Assembly: GCF_900110345.1 (NCBI RefSeq)
Contig: NZ_FODJ01000007.1
Coordinates: 62,001 to 126,000, forward strand
DNA from: Amphibacillus marinus
GTDB lineage: Bacteria; Bacillota; Bacilli; Bacillales; Amphibacillaceae
Direction of reading: 5' to 3'
DNA: 64,000 nucleotides
The notes below the pieces were generated by a model. It had not been told where the DNA came from and searched no databases. It worked only from the letters and a program-made list of their open reading frames with translations. This document shows positions 18,017 through 26,197 of the stretch, one piece after another. Numbering within the stretch: position 1 is the first letter of the stretch; every line of letters starts with the position of its first letter. The position numbers and the translations under genes were made by a program.

Positions 18017-18203
18017 TAATGGACTTGCCTACATGGTGTTAGAGGAGGATTTTTTAACAATGATAGTCGGAAGCTCTAGGAATAGACTCTAGCAGGAATG
18101 GCATAAGCCCCGATCGCCGCAAGAGAGCGCTTATTACTGGATCAAGTAAACCCCCAAACTTACATTAACTAACAAATAATAAAGAATTACTAAACCATAT
18201 TAA

Positions 18204-19565
18204 TTATGTCTGTAATTGCTTCGTTTTAACCCGTGAAATAAAGCGTAGGCGAAATAGAAAGCCAACAGCAGCACTTGTTAGACCAATAAGAATACCAATC
18301 CATAATCCAAATGGACCGACAGCAGTAAAAGTAGCTAACAAGTAGCCAATTGGAATACCAAGTAACCAATATGATATAAGTGAGATAAAGAATGGAATCT
18401 TCACGTCTTTATAGCCCCGTAAAACCCCTTGTAGTCCAGACTGTGCCCCATCTGAAAGCTGATATAAAATGGCGATCAAAAAAAGCTGCCCAGCAAGTTC
18501 AACGACACTCGCATCAGTAGAGTACCAGCTGGCAATCTGTTCACGGAAAAAGAACATAAATGTAGCTGCAATACCTAGAATACCGATCCCACTAGAAACG
18601 CCTAAAATACTATATTGCTTAGCAGCAGCTAGCCTATCCCCACCAACTGAATAGCCAACTACAATAGTTAACGCCATTGCAATACTTAATGGCATCATAA
18701 ACACCATTGAACTAAAGCTAATCACGATTTGATTGGCAGCCACTGCTGTGGTAGAAAACATGACACTAATTAATAACGTAACGACAGAAAAAATACTTGA
18801 TTCAAAGAAAATTGTCAGACCAATCGGAACCCCAATTGATAATTGCTCCTGCCAAGCAGTCAGCGATGGTTTGTTCCACTGAACAAATAGTTTAAACTGT
18901 TTAATAGCATCGAGCTTAAAGATTAACAGGATATTAATCAACAGAATGACCCAGTAAGTTGCACCAGTGGCATACCCTGCGCCAATACCGCCTAGCTGAG
19001 GGAAACCGAAATTTCCAAAGATAAACAAATAATTCAGTAAAAAATTAAAGGGAACAGCAGAAATGGTAATGAACATTGAAATGCGAGTCATTCCTTGTCC
19101 ATCATAAAAATTACGTAAAACGTTAGAGATAAATAACGGGATAATACCAATAGAAAGTCCAATTAAATAATGTTTAGCAACAAAATGGACACTTTCCTCT
19201 GGCTGCATCCAGTTAAGCACCGGATTTAATAAGAGTCCTCCAATAAGGATGACCAAGACGCCAATTATAATGGCAAGATAAATAGCTTGATTAATAATCC
19301 CTTGAATGCGGTCTTTTTCCCGTTTTCCTAAGGCATGTGCAATGAGTGGAGTAACAGCCAACATGACGCCATTAACGCCCGTAAACACGGGCGACCATAA
19401 ACTAGCGCCTATCGCAACACCAGCCAAGTCGCTTGTTCCAACCCGACCTGACATAATCGTATCGACAAAGCTCATCATCGCTAAGCTAACTTGCGTAATT
19501 AAAATTGGCCAGAGAAGTTTTAGAAATAACTTTAGTTTATCTTTAAGTGTAGCAGCATGGTACAT
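18204..19565 (-). CDS. MATE family multidrug efflux transporter
   Basis: This is a polytopic membrane protein of 453 residues with the twelve-helix MATE pattern. The N-terminal half carries PILITQVSLAMMSFVDTIMSGR, and later stretches are GLSIGIIPLFISNVLRNFYDGQG and QLSDGAQSGLQGVLRGYKD. MATE proteins export cationic drugs in exchange for H+ or Na+. The gene lies 23 bp downstream of a TetR-type regulator on the same strand, so regulator and pump are probably co-transcribed and autoregulated. GGGG precedes the ATG. Confidence 0.9.
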   Translation of the reverse strand: MYHAATLKDKLKLFLKLLWPILITQVSLAMMSFVDTIMSGRVGTSDLAGVAIGASLWSPVFTGVNGVMLAVTPLIAHALGKREKDRIQGIINQAIYLAIIIGVLVILIGGLLLNPVLNWMQPEESVHFVAKHYLIGLSIGIIPLFISNVLRNFYDGQGMTRISMFITISAVPFNFLLNYLFIFGNFGFPQLGGIGAGYATGATYWVILLINILLIFKLDAIKQFKLFVQWNKPSLTAWQEQLSIGVPIGLTIFFESSIFSVVTLLISVMFSTTAVAANQIVISFSSMVFMMPLSIAMALTIVVGYSVGGDRLAAAKQYSILGVSSGIGILGIAATFMFFFREQIASWYSTDASVVELAGQLFLIAILYQLSDGAQSGLQGVLRGYKDVKIPFFISLISYWLLGIPIGYLLATFTAVGPFGLWIGILIGLTSAAVGFLFRLRFISRVKTKQLQT

Positions 19566-19588
19566 GCCTAATCCCCCTTATTTGTTCG

Positions 19589-20161
19589 CTAACAAATACC
19601 ATTCCAGAATATTGACCAAGAAGCGTTCATTTTCTCTTTCACCCGTTCCTGGTCACCATAAATCAACTCCACTTCAATCGAATCTAACAATGCAGAAAAG
19701 GCTAAATTGACTTGGCTGGCATCAATTCTACTAATTTCACCTTCAAGAACGGCTTGCTCGAATCGAGGTAAGTAAATCGTTTCAATATCAAGGATATACT
19801 GGTTTACTTGTTTATTAATAACAGGATATAAATGCTTTGGTGGCAAAAATGTGTTTCGTAGCCAGAATTTTAGCCGGTCATCATGATCAAAGCGAACGAG
19901 ATAACTAGCCAAAACGTTTTCTAAAAAATGTTTTAATGATAGCTGCTCTTGCTCTGAGAAAAACGCTTCCTCTCGCTTTCGTTCAATTTCAAAGGTTTCT
20001 CTAATTAAAGCCAAAAAAAGCTGATCCTTCCCCTGGAAATGAGTATAAATGGATTGTTTTTTTATCCCAACCGCCGTAGCAATTTGAGCTAAAGATGTGC
20101 CATCATAACCATGCGCTGCAAATAGCTGAAGCGCGGCCTGTTTAATCTTTTCAGCAGACAT
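19589..20161 (-). CDS. TetR family transcriptional repressor
   Basis: This 190-residue protein has an N-terminal TetR helix-turn-helix (KIKQAALQLFAAHGYDGTSL, IATAVGIKKQSIYTHFQGKD) and a divergent helical ligand-binding domain. The short distance to the MATE pump and a perfect 16-bp palindrome just upstream of its start suggest that it represses its own operon until an exported compound binds. AGGAAGGGTG precedes the ATG. Confidence 0.92.
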   Translation of the reverse strand: MSAEKIKQAALQLFAAHGYDGTSLAQIATAVGIKKQSIYTHFQGKDQLFLALIRETFEIERKREEAFFSEQEQLSLKHFLENVLASYLVRFDHDDRLKFWLRNTFLPPKHLYPVINKQVNQYILDIETIYLPRFEQAVLEGEISRIDASQVNLAFSALLDSIEVELIYGDQERVKEKMNASWSIFWNGIC

Positions 20162-20176
20162 TTATTACACCCTTCC

Positions 20177-20192
20177 TGACGAACGTTCGTCA
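20177..20192. promoter_or_regulatory. TetR-type operator palindrome
   Basis: TGACGAACGTTCGTCA is a perfect 16-bp palindrome located 16 bp upstream of the tetR-like start codon. TGACnnnCGTTCGTCA-like palindromes are typical of TetR/QacR-type operators. Confidence 0.75.
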
Positions 20193-20304
20193 AAATAGTT
20201 TACCAAATTAATTGTATTTAAGCAATTGTTAAAATAGCAAGTAATAACAAGGTTTTCATGCTAGTATAGGGATAATATTAGATTACCGTTTGGAGGGAGT
20301 AATA

Positions 20305-21360
20305 ATGAAGCGGATACTGGTGATTGGTGCGGGTGGTGTGTTAGGAAGACTTATTTGCCATGAATTAGAGCAAATAATTGTTGAGCCTATTCAGTTAATG
20401 GTAACGGACTACAAAAAGGAACGGGCTGAATTGTTATTACAGCAGTTTGAGAGCGTTTCGGAATGGCGGTATCTTGATGTGCATAACCAAGAGCAAGTTA
20501 GCGATGTTGTTAGAGGAGTTGAACTAGTTATTGTAACTGTTAAGCAACAGCAGCCTTTTATCCAGCAAGCATGCTTTGACCAGGAAATTGTCTGTATTGA
20601 TGTCACTCCATTTTATCCATTTGTTAAGCAAGTCCAACAACTAGCAACATCATATGCAACGCCACTAACCGGCTCAGTTGTAATGACGGGCTTTATCCCT
20701 GGCTTGTCAGGACTTATGATTAACGACCTGGGTCATGCCTTTACTGAAATAAACGAAATTAATGTTGCCCTCTTGCAAAATACGAACGCTAAAGTTGGCA
20801 TAACTGGGGTACTAGATATGCTAAACATTATTGCACAGCCAGTGATCAGAAACGGACAACAGATAAAAGGATTTACTAAATCGAGATTAATGGGCTTTGG
20901 CGAAAGCGGGCTAAGTAGAAAGGTCCGTTTAATTGAGCATGATGAAAAACAGCTATTACAGCAACTTGAGAAATGGTCAGGAGTTGAGCTATACTATTGG
21001 ACAGCTTGGAATCGTCCTTTCTACAATGCAATAATTACTATCGTGCAACGGCTCGGGCTATTGCAGAAGGTTGGCCGCTTTGCCCGTCTGCTTGAAAAAG
21101 GGGTTAGCCATAATCCTGAGAAGTCAGAAACGGCATATTTAACTGTGGAGATAACCGGTAACATAGCAGGACAGGTAGTAACGAAAACGTTGCGATTAGA
21201 GACACGATCAGATTACGCTTTAACAGCAAAGGTTACTGCTGCAATTGCCAAGCATCTGCTTGGCAATAAAATTTCCGGTGTTGTTGCCATTTCTGAAGTA
21301 ACTGAGTTATCGCATTTACTTGCTATGATAAAAAGCGAGTCAATTAAGCTGTCATTATAA
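20305..21360 (+). CDS. Saccharopine-dehydrogenase-like NAD(P)-binding protein
   Basis: This 351-residue protein starts with a Rossmann fold (ILVIGAGGVLGRLICHELE) of the saccharopine dehydrogenase N-terminal type. The middle part GSVVMTGFIPGLSGLMINDL is typical of this loosely defined group. I start it at the ATG preceded by GGAGGG; the frame can be extended to a UUG that lies within that ribosome binding site. Its substrate is unknown and its neighbours give no pathway. The tetR gene is transcribed divergently, so the palindrome there could also affect this gene's promoter. Confidence 0.75.
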   Translation: MKRILVIGAGGVLGRLICHELEQIIVEPIQLMVTDYKKERAELLLQQFESVSEWRYLDVHNQEQVSDVVRGVELVIVTVKQQQPFIQQACFDQEIVCIDVTPFYPFVKQVQQLATSYATPLTGSVVMTGFIPGLSGLMINDLGHAFTEINEINVALLQNTNAKVGITGVLDMLNIIAQPVIRNGQQIKGFTKSRLMGFGESGLSRKVRLIEHDEKQLLQQLEKWSGVELYYWTAWNRPFYNAIITIVQRLGLLQKVGRFARLLEKGVSHNPEKSETAYLTVEITGNIAGQVVTKTLRLETRSDYALTAKVTAAIAKHLLGNKISGVVAISEVTELSHLLAMIKSESIKLSL

Positions 21361-21365
21361 AAGAA

Positions 21366-21395
21366 GTTGCGTGCTAATTAATAACACGCAACCCA
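21366..21395. terminator. Hairpin between convergent genes
   Basis: GTTGCGTG (21366-21373) pairs with CACGCAAC (21385-21392) in the short gap between two converging genes. There is no long T run, so it is a weak candidate terminator. Confidence 0.4.
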
Positions 21396-21401
21396 AATAT
21401 A

Positions 21402-22133
21402 TTAGTGGGGCTTAATAGGCATTTGCTTTGTTAAGGCTCTAATCGAATAAAGTGTTAAGCCAATTAATACAAGTGTAACAATGGCTGCTATAGAGAGTGA
21501 GGGTGACGGGTTCGTATAATCAATAAACCCTAAAAAAGAAGCTTCTGCCTGCCAAACAAATTCAACAATAAAGACAAGTAACAGTCCAATTGGAACAAAA
21601 AGAATGCCGAGAAATTTAAAGCGATAAAACCCTACAGCCACAAGCCAGCCACCGAGATAGTAGCTAATCAAGATAAGGCTCATCATAATCGGAATGGCCC
21701 ATTCTGGTAGTGCGAGTATCGTTAACTGCGGCATAGGGGCATGCCAGCTAAAAAAATTAAAGAGACTATTTAGAAAGATAGCAGTGATCATGATCGTGAT
21801 AACTAGACCAACCGCAGCAAAGCTTGATGCACGGAAAACTTCACGCCGTGTTAGGCCATTTTGAATAAAATGGCTAAATAAATAAAGAAACATAATTAAA
21901 CTTGTTACAATTAAAAAGCCACGTGAAGTCTGGGTGATTGTGAAAAAAATGTTAACGTGTTCAATGTCAATATCTAGCCAGCCATTAATTCCAATCCAGC
22001 TAATGTTCAAGGCAAATAGCGTTCCAACGATAACGATTGGAATATACCAGAGCGTCCATACCAGTTGAATTTTAAATAAATCAACAGCTAATTTTTTGGT
22101 CCGTGCTTGAATGAAATTACTCAAAATGCCCAT
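21402..22133 (-). CDS. ABC transporter permease subunit of a YtrA-type operon
   Basis: This 243-residue protein has about six hydrophobic segments (for example WYIPIVIVGTLFALNISWI, VGLVITIMITAIFLNSLF). It overlaps the end of the ATPase gene by 17 bases, with GAGGAGG inside that gene as its ribosome binding site, so the two are made together. The sequence has no strong family signature. The role as the membrane partner of the adjoining ATPase is inferred from the operon. Confidence 0.75.
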   Translation of the reverse strand: MGILSNFIQARTKKLAVDLFKIQLVWTLWYIPIVIVGTLFALNISWIGINGWLDIDIEHVNIFFTITQTSRGFLIVTSLIMFLYLFSHFIQNGLTRREVFRASSFAAVGLVITIMITAIFLNSLFNFFSWHAPMPQLTILALPEWAIPIMMSLILISYYLGGWLVAVGFYRFKFLGILFVPIGLLLVFIVEFVWQAEASFLGFIDYTNPSPSLSIAAIVTLVLIGLTLYSIRALTKQMPIKPH

Positions 22134-22998
22134 CCTCCTCTGTTATATGAATGAATAGTTCTTGTAATGAAACCGGACTTAGCTCAAGGCCATTTTGCTG
22201 AGCAATGAGTCGCTCACTATTAGCCAGTTTACCGAATATCATCGTTGCTTTTGTCTGTCCTAACTGCTGACTATTAAGTTGTTTTCTTCCTTTAACAAAT
22301 TGGTTAACCTCTTCAACAGGACCGGTAACTGTTACACCAAGATTAATGATTGACTCATAGTCTTGATCAACAAGTAGTTTTCCTTGGTCAAGAATGAGCA
22401 CGTGGTCAAGTAAATATTCCATCTCAGAGACAAGATGTGTAGAAAGAATCATGAGCCGCGGGTACCTAGCCTGCTCCTCAATAAGTTCCTGATAAAAAAT
22501 TTTGCGTGTCGGTGCATCCATGTTGACATACACCTCATCAAAGATGGCAATTTTTGTTCGATTTGCAAGCCCAAGTGTTGCAATAAATGCGGATTGTTGC
22601 CCATTTGATAGCTTACTAAGTGCTTTGTTTAAAGGAAAGCCGAAACGTTTTGCTAAGGCATGTGCGCAATCTAAATCAAAATTTGGTCGAAAGCGGCGGG
22701 CATCGGTAAAATAATCTGCTGCTGTATAGCTCTCTTCACTCAAATCAGTCGGATAAGAAAAGCTGACTTCAGACATAATGCGGGGATTCTCAAATGGCAT
22801 TTCACCATCTATGCTAATTGTCCCTGAAGTAGGTAAACGAAACGATGCAAGTAGTGAAAGAAATGAGGTTTTACCAGCACCATTTCTACCTAATAAGCCG
22901 TAAACTTTGCCTGGCTGAAGAGATAGATTAATTTCCTTTAAAATATTTGACTTACCAAGTTGCAACGATAAGTCTTTAATCTCAATACTATAGCTCAT
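22117..22998 (-). CDS. ABC transporter ATP-binding protein of a YtrA-type operon
   Basis: This is an ATPase subunit of 293 residues. It has Walker A (GLLGRNGAGKTSFL), a degenerate signature (SKLSNGQQSA in place of LSGGQ), Walker B (IAIFDEVYVNMD, Glu present) and the switch His in ILSTHLVSEME. The arrangement GntR regulator, ATPase, membrane protein is that of ytr/bcrAB-like systems that answer cell-wall-active compounds. The substrate cannot be read from the sequence. The start overlaps the regulator's 3' end by 11 bases. Confidence 0.88.
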   Translation of the reverse strand: MSYSIEIKDLSLQLGKSNILKEINLSLQPGKVYGLLGRNGAGKTSFLSLLASFRLPTSGTISIDGEMPFENPRIMSEVSFSYPTDLSEESYTAADYFTDARRFRPNFDLDCAHALAKRFGFPLNKALSKLSNGQQSAFIATLGLANRTKIAIFDEVYVNMDAPTRKIFYQELIEEQARYPRLMILSTHLVSEMEYLLDHVLILDQGKLLVDQDYESIINLGVTVTGPVEEVNQFVKGRKQLNSQQLGQTKATMIFGKLANSERLIAQQNGLELSPVSLQELFIHITEEDGHFE

Positions 22999-23371
22999 CC
23001 CTATATCCCTCCCGGATTTTAATAAACATCTTAGTCAGCTCTTCATCTGATAAGCCCAATTTTTTTGCTTCTTTTAGCATGGGAAGCAAATAGTTAGCTG
23101 CAAATGAATCTTGTCGAACCTTTAATAATTGCTGCTTGGCACCTTCTGCAACAAACATACCAACACCTCTTTTCTTATATAAAATGCCTTCATCAACAAG
23201 TAAATTAACACCTTTTGAAATAGTAATGTGGTTAATCGTATAGAACTGGACCATTTTTGTTGTAGAAGGAATCTGGTCATGTGCTGTTAATTGCCCATTA
23301 ACAATTTGATCCTCGATACGCTGTTTAATTTGTAAAAATAACGGTTTATCGTCTGAGAATGTAGTATTCAA
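22988..23371 (-). CDS. GntR family regulator, YtrA subfamily
   Basis: This short 127-residue regulator has the GntR winged helix (PLFLQIKQRIEDQIVNGQL, HITISKGVNLLVDEGILYKK) and only a small C-terminal dimerisation tail, the mark of the YtrA group. Translation starts at UUG, well spaced from AGGAGGG; a nearby ATG is out of frame. It probably represses the operon that it heads by binding the palindrome over the -10 region. Confidence 0.9.
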   Translation of the reverse strand: MNTTFSDDKPLFLQIKQRIEDQIVNGQLTAHDQIPSTTKMVQFYTINHITISKGVNLLVDEGILYKKRGVGMFVAEGAKQQLLKVRQDSFAANYLLPMLKEAKKLGLSDEELTKMFIKIREGYRDEL

Positions 23372-23400
23372 GCATAGAACCCTCCTTTTTTGTTTTATAC

Positions 23401-23456
23401 TAATATAGTTATATATATAAGTATATTACTTTTTCGGAGAAATGCAACCCTTTTTT
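23401..23456 (-). promoter_or_regulatory. Promoter with overlapping palindromic operator for the GntR/ABC operon
   Basis: Read on the minus strand, TTGCAT and TATACT are 16 bp apart. The -10 lies inside an inverted repeat: TAATATA (23401-23407) and TATATTA (23422-23428) flank the palindrome TTATATATATAA. The palindrome sits where bound repressor would block RNA polymerase, which fits YtrA-type autoregulation. Confidence 0.6.
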
Positions 23457-23465
23457 GTTAAGTGT

Positions 23466-23944
23466 TCAACTTTCGCATACTGAAAATAGTCATTAAGCCT
23501 TGACGTGTTTATGAGAGTCGGTATGTATGACTCATGTTGACTTTCTTATCAGGTTGGCGCTTTATATCGTTCCGAAAAGCAATGGATTCGCCTTCCGCGG
23601 GGCTGGCTTCGGGCCTACAGGATGTACGTCAGCTAGACGTTGTCCTAGGACGGGGCGGGTTTAGTCTAACATCCCCACTTGATTGAGTATTCATCATGAA
23701 TGAATCTGTTTAAAATTAGGAGTAGAAGGGGAAATAGCGCTTATTATCGGTCATCCTGCTAATGTGTTGGCATTTGCTGCTTTAAAAACCGAACGCTACT
23801 ATACTTAACGACCGACAAGGTGTGGTTCTAATACTGACATAAAACGAACATATCTCCACTAAGGGTTAATGTCAATCCATAGACTTAATCCTTCGCCTAC
23901 ACAGCCAGCTTAGCTAAACCAGGATATATTAATGCGAAAGTTGA
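23466..23944. mobile_element. MITE-like element with 13-bp inverted ends and an inner GC-rich repeat
   Basis: TCAACTTTCGCAT (23466-23478) recurs as a perfect inverted copy ATGCGAAAGTTGA (23932-23944), bounding 479 bp with no coding frame. Ends of this type resemble insertion sequences of the IS1182 kind. Inside, at about 23587-23660, is a GC-rich stretch (TTCCGCGGGGCTGGCTTCGG and CTACAGGATGTACG) that, from memory, resembles a repeat scattered through halophilic Bacillaceae genomes. No target-site duplication is obvious. The gene-free stretch 23372-24035 consists of the promoter above, this element and a terminator. Confidence 0.6.
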
Positions 23945-23975
23945 GTAATAAATAATAATGTGTTAAAACAACAAA

Positions 23976-24023
23976 AAAAATTAGTAGCACAAACCATGAC
24001 GACGGTCCGTCCTACTAATTTTT
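23976..24023. terminator. Terminator of the HAD hydrolase gene
   Basis: AAAAATTAGTAG (23976-23987) pairs with CTACTAATTTTT (24012-24023). The minus strand has a long T run after the stem, as expected for the HAD gene that ends just to the right. Confidence 0.8.
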
Positions 24024-24035
24024 AGTATGGTTCTT

Positions 24036-24809
24036 TTATTTATTTAAAATAATTGGGAGGATCTCAATTAAAGACTTTACTTCATATGTAGGTTTCACAG
24101 CTGTAATCTGTTGATTATGATGGTTAATCCAAATGTTTTTTATACCTGATCGGTTTGCACCAAGGATGTCGGTCATTAAATTGTCACCAATCATCATAGC
24201 TTGACTTGGGGAAACGTGAGCTTTTTCAAGAGCGTGTTCAAAGATCGCAGGATCTGGCTTTCCTTTGCCAAATTCGCCTGAAATGATAATATGATCAAAC
24301 CGCTTAGCAATTTCTGGCGTAATAGCTAGTTTCATCCGTTGCAGTGATGGGGCACCATTTGTTAACAAGAGTAACTGGTAATTGCTCTTCAAAGCATCTA
24401 ATACGTAAAAGGTGTCTTGATAAACAAATGGTCGCTTTTTGCGCTCGGTTATAAAGCGCTTGGCTAATTCTTCTGCAAGTTTTGAATCGTCTACACCACA
24501 GGTCTTGAGGCCATTGTGCCAAGCCTGATGCTGATAGTCCTTAATTATGCTATGCAAAGCCTGAAATGACTTACCAGGATCATTAAATGTTCCCCACAGT
24601 CCCTCAAACGGATTAATACCGATCATCTGTGTAAAAGGGTAAGTAGGGTAGCTTTTATATAGCTGATCTGCTTCAGCTCGCACAGCATCCTCTAATTGCT
24701 GTGGGTTACACTGGGATACGGTGAGGCAGGTATTTTCAAATGACTTTTTAATACTTTGCTTATCCCAAAGCAATGTGTCGTCTAGGTCAAAAAAGATCGT
24801 TGAAATCAT
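24036..24809 (-). CDS. HAD family hydrolase (YjjG/YsaA-like phosphatase)
   Basis: This is a phosphatase of the haloacid dehalogenase superfamily, 257 residues. Motif I is FFDLDDTLLWD (nucleophile Asp and acid Asp). Motif II is LLTNGAPSLQ, motif III is GKGKPDPAIFEHAL, and motif IV is MIGDNLMTDILGA. A helical cap lies between motifs I and II, as in YjjG-like nucleotide or sugar phosphatases. The substrate cannot be predicted. AAGGAG precedes the ATG. It stands alone, opposite in direction to the yybS operon. Confidence 0.88.
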   Translation of the reverse strand: MISTIFFDLDDTLLWDKQSIKKSFENTCLTVSQCNPQQLEDAVRAEADQLYKSYPTYPFTQMIGINPFEGLWGTFNDPGKSFQALHSIIKDYQHQAWHNGLKTCGVDDSKLAEELAKRFITERKKRPFVYQDTFYVLDALKSNYQLLLLTNGAPSLQRMKLAITPEIAKRFDHIIISGEFGKGKPDPAIFEHALEKAHVSPSQAMMIGDNLMTDILGANRSGIKNIWINHHNQQITAVKPTYEVKSLIEILPIILNK

Positions 24810-25083
24810 AAAATAAGCTCCTTTTTAATGATTACTGGTGTTATTGCCAATTAACTGACTGTATGGCTCTTAGCATAAGCAAAGCATCCAAGTATATTAG
24901 AAGTGGAGATTGGCGGTCACTAGAAATGCAATTTGTTCCTTTAGTCATAGCTGTGGTGCTAACAAGCAGGTCTTTTTTTTAAAAAAAGATCCACTGATTG
25001 AAGCTCTAGTTTATTATAACAATTAATTTAGTGAAATAAGTGTTTTTTCGAAAAAATGCGATTATTAAGGAAATGGCTTTAGT

Positions 25084-25112
25084 TTGTCATTCTTCTTTTA
25101 AATCGCTATAAT
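25084..25112 (+). promoter_or_regulatory. Sigma-A promoter of the yybS-gdpP-rplI operon
   Basis: TTGTCA (25084-25089) and TATAAT (25107-25112) are 17 bp apart, a near-consensus vegetative promoter. The rest of the gene-free stretch 24810-25083 is AT-rich, with one 7-bp T/A palindrome near 24970-24986. Confidence 0.75.
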
Positions 25113-25139
25113 GACTTATAAATTAAATTATTTTGACAG

Positions 25140-25196
25140 ATTAAGCTTTGCTTGCATGAGGCACAGTGGTTATGCTGTGCTTTTTCTAAGCTTAAT
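25140..25196 (+). promoter_or_regulatory. Structured leader with terminator-like hairpin upstream of yybS
   Basis: Two nested stems lie between the promoter and yybS. The outer stem pairs ATTAAGCTT (25140-25148) with AAGCTTAAT (25188-25196). The inner stem pairs GCACAG (25161-25166) with CTGTGC (25175-25180), followed by TTTTTCT. The inner hairpin with its T run looks like an intrinsic terminator about 60 bases after the predicted start, so the operon may be controlled by attenuation. The signal is unknown. Confidence 0.5.
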
Positions 25197-25216
25197 AACA
25201 ATTGAGGTGTCCGCTT

Positions 25217-26158
25217 ATGCAAGATCATGTAAGACATTTAATAAGGGAAAGTCTCATTACAGCTACTTTGTTTATTGCTATATTAGCTATAATGCTCTCC
25301 ATACCGGCTTTTGCTATTATTAGTTTGTTTCTCTTACCGCTACCATTTATTGTTTTTAGCTATCGACACGGATGGAAAAAAGCAACACTGTTAGGCATCA
25401 TAGTAATGGCAATAGCAGCAATAATTTCCTTAAGTTTAATTCTATTTATCTTACCGCAAGCTTTTTTACCGATCTTAACGGGTATATTGATTGGTCAAGC
25501 TATCCGTGGGAAGCGTCATCCATACGAAGTTTGGGCGCAAGGAGCATTAGGGGTCGCGCTAGGGTTAACTGTCTTATACTTTACGACTGAGTTTGTTTTT
25601 GACATCAGCTTTGCAACCGAATACCAGCTTATGATTAAGGAATCATTGCACGCTTCCACCCTTATTCTTGATGCAATGGGTATGGATTGGTCTGCCCGTG
25701 ATTTAGAGATTATTGAAGAGCAGATGCTAATGATATTAGATCTAATTCCAGCCATCCTACTAATAATATCAATATTTGTTGCATGTGTGGTTCAATGGTT
25801 AGGCTACCGAACTTTGCGTCATGTTACCAAAGAACGCTTCTACTTTCCTCGTGTGCGAACCTTTAATCTGCCTAAATTTACGCTATGGCTTTTTCTAGTA
25901 ACGATGCTGATTGCGTATTTTGAGGTAAGTCCTATTATTAATGGAATTGTTCTTAATTTTTCAACGTTATTAGGGCTATTATTTTCAATGCAAGGAATTT
26001 CGTTTGTTTTCCATTATGTTTATATGACTCGAAGATCAAAGTGGATCGCTATTTTAAGTGTGGTCTTAAGTATTATCTTTTTACCGATAGGACTTTATTT
26101 GACTAGAATCTTAGGTATAATTGATGTAGGATTTATGATGAGACAGAGAATAAAGTAA
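25217..26158 (+). CDS. yybS: YybS family membrane protein (DUF2232)
   Basis: This integral membrane protein has 313 residues and about eight hydrophobic segments, for example LITATLFIAILAIMLSIPAF and AIISLFLLPLPFIVFSY. DUF2232 proteins are found next to gdpP in Bacillales. They are polytopic, resemble ECF-type or substrate-specific membrane components, and have no settled function. I chose the ATG behind GAGGTG rather than the UUG that overlaps this site. It is the first gene of the operon with gdpP and rplI. Confidence 0.88.
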   Translation: MQDHVRHLIRESLITATLFIAILAIMLSIPAFAIISLFLLPLPFIVFSYRHGWKKATLLGIIVMAIAAIISLSLILFILPQAFLPILTGILIGQAIRGKRHPYEVWAQGALGVALGLTVLYFTTEFVFDISFATEYQLMIKESLHASTLILDAMGMDWSARDLEIIEEQMLMILDLIPAILLIISIFVACVVQWLGYRTLRHVTKERFYFPRVRTFNLPKFTLWLFLVTMLIAYFEVSPIINGIVLNFSTLLGLLFSMQGISFVFHYVYMTRRSKWIAILSVVLSIIFLPIGLYLTRILGIIDVGFMMRQRIK

Positions 26159-26197
26159 TATAAGCTTAAATGCTAATTACATGAGGAGCTGACTGCT

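Noticed and set aside
18040-18092. AGAGGAGG followed by an ATG behind the DUF2500 gene
   Set aside because: The frame closes after ten codons and lies behind a strong terminator.
18102-18135. Hairpin with ATAAGC/GCTTAT arms downstream of the MATE gene
   Set aside because: It has no T run and no gene context. It may be a short extragenic palindrome, but one copy is not enough to support that.
25111-25323. 70-residue plus-strand frame across the yybS leader
   Set aside because: It overlaps the -10 box and the structured leader and runs into yybS in another frame; the nested hairpins explain the region better.
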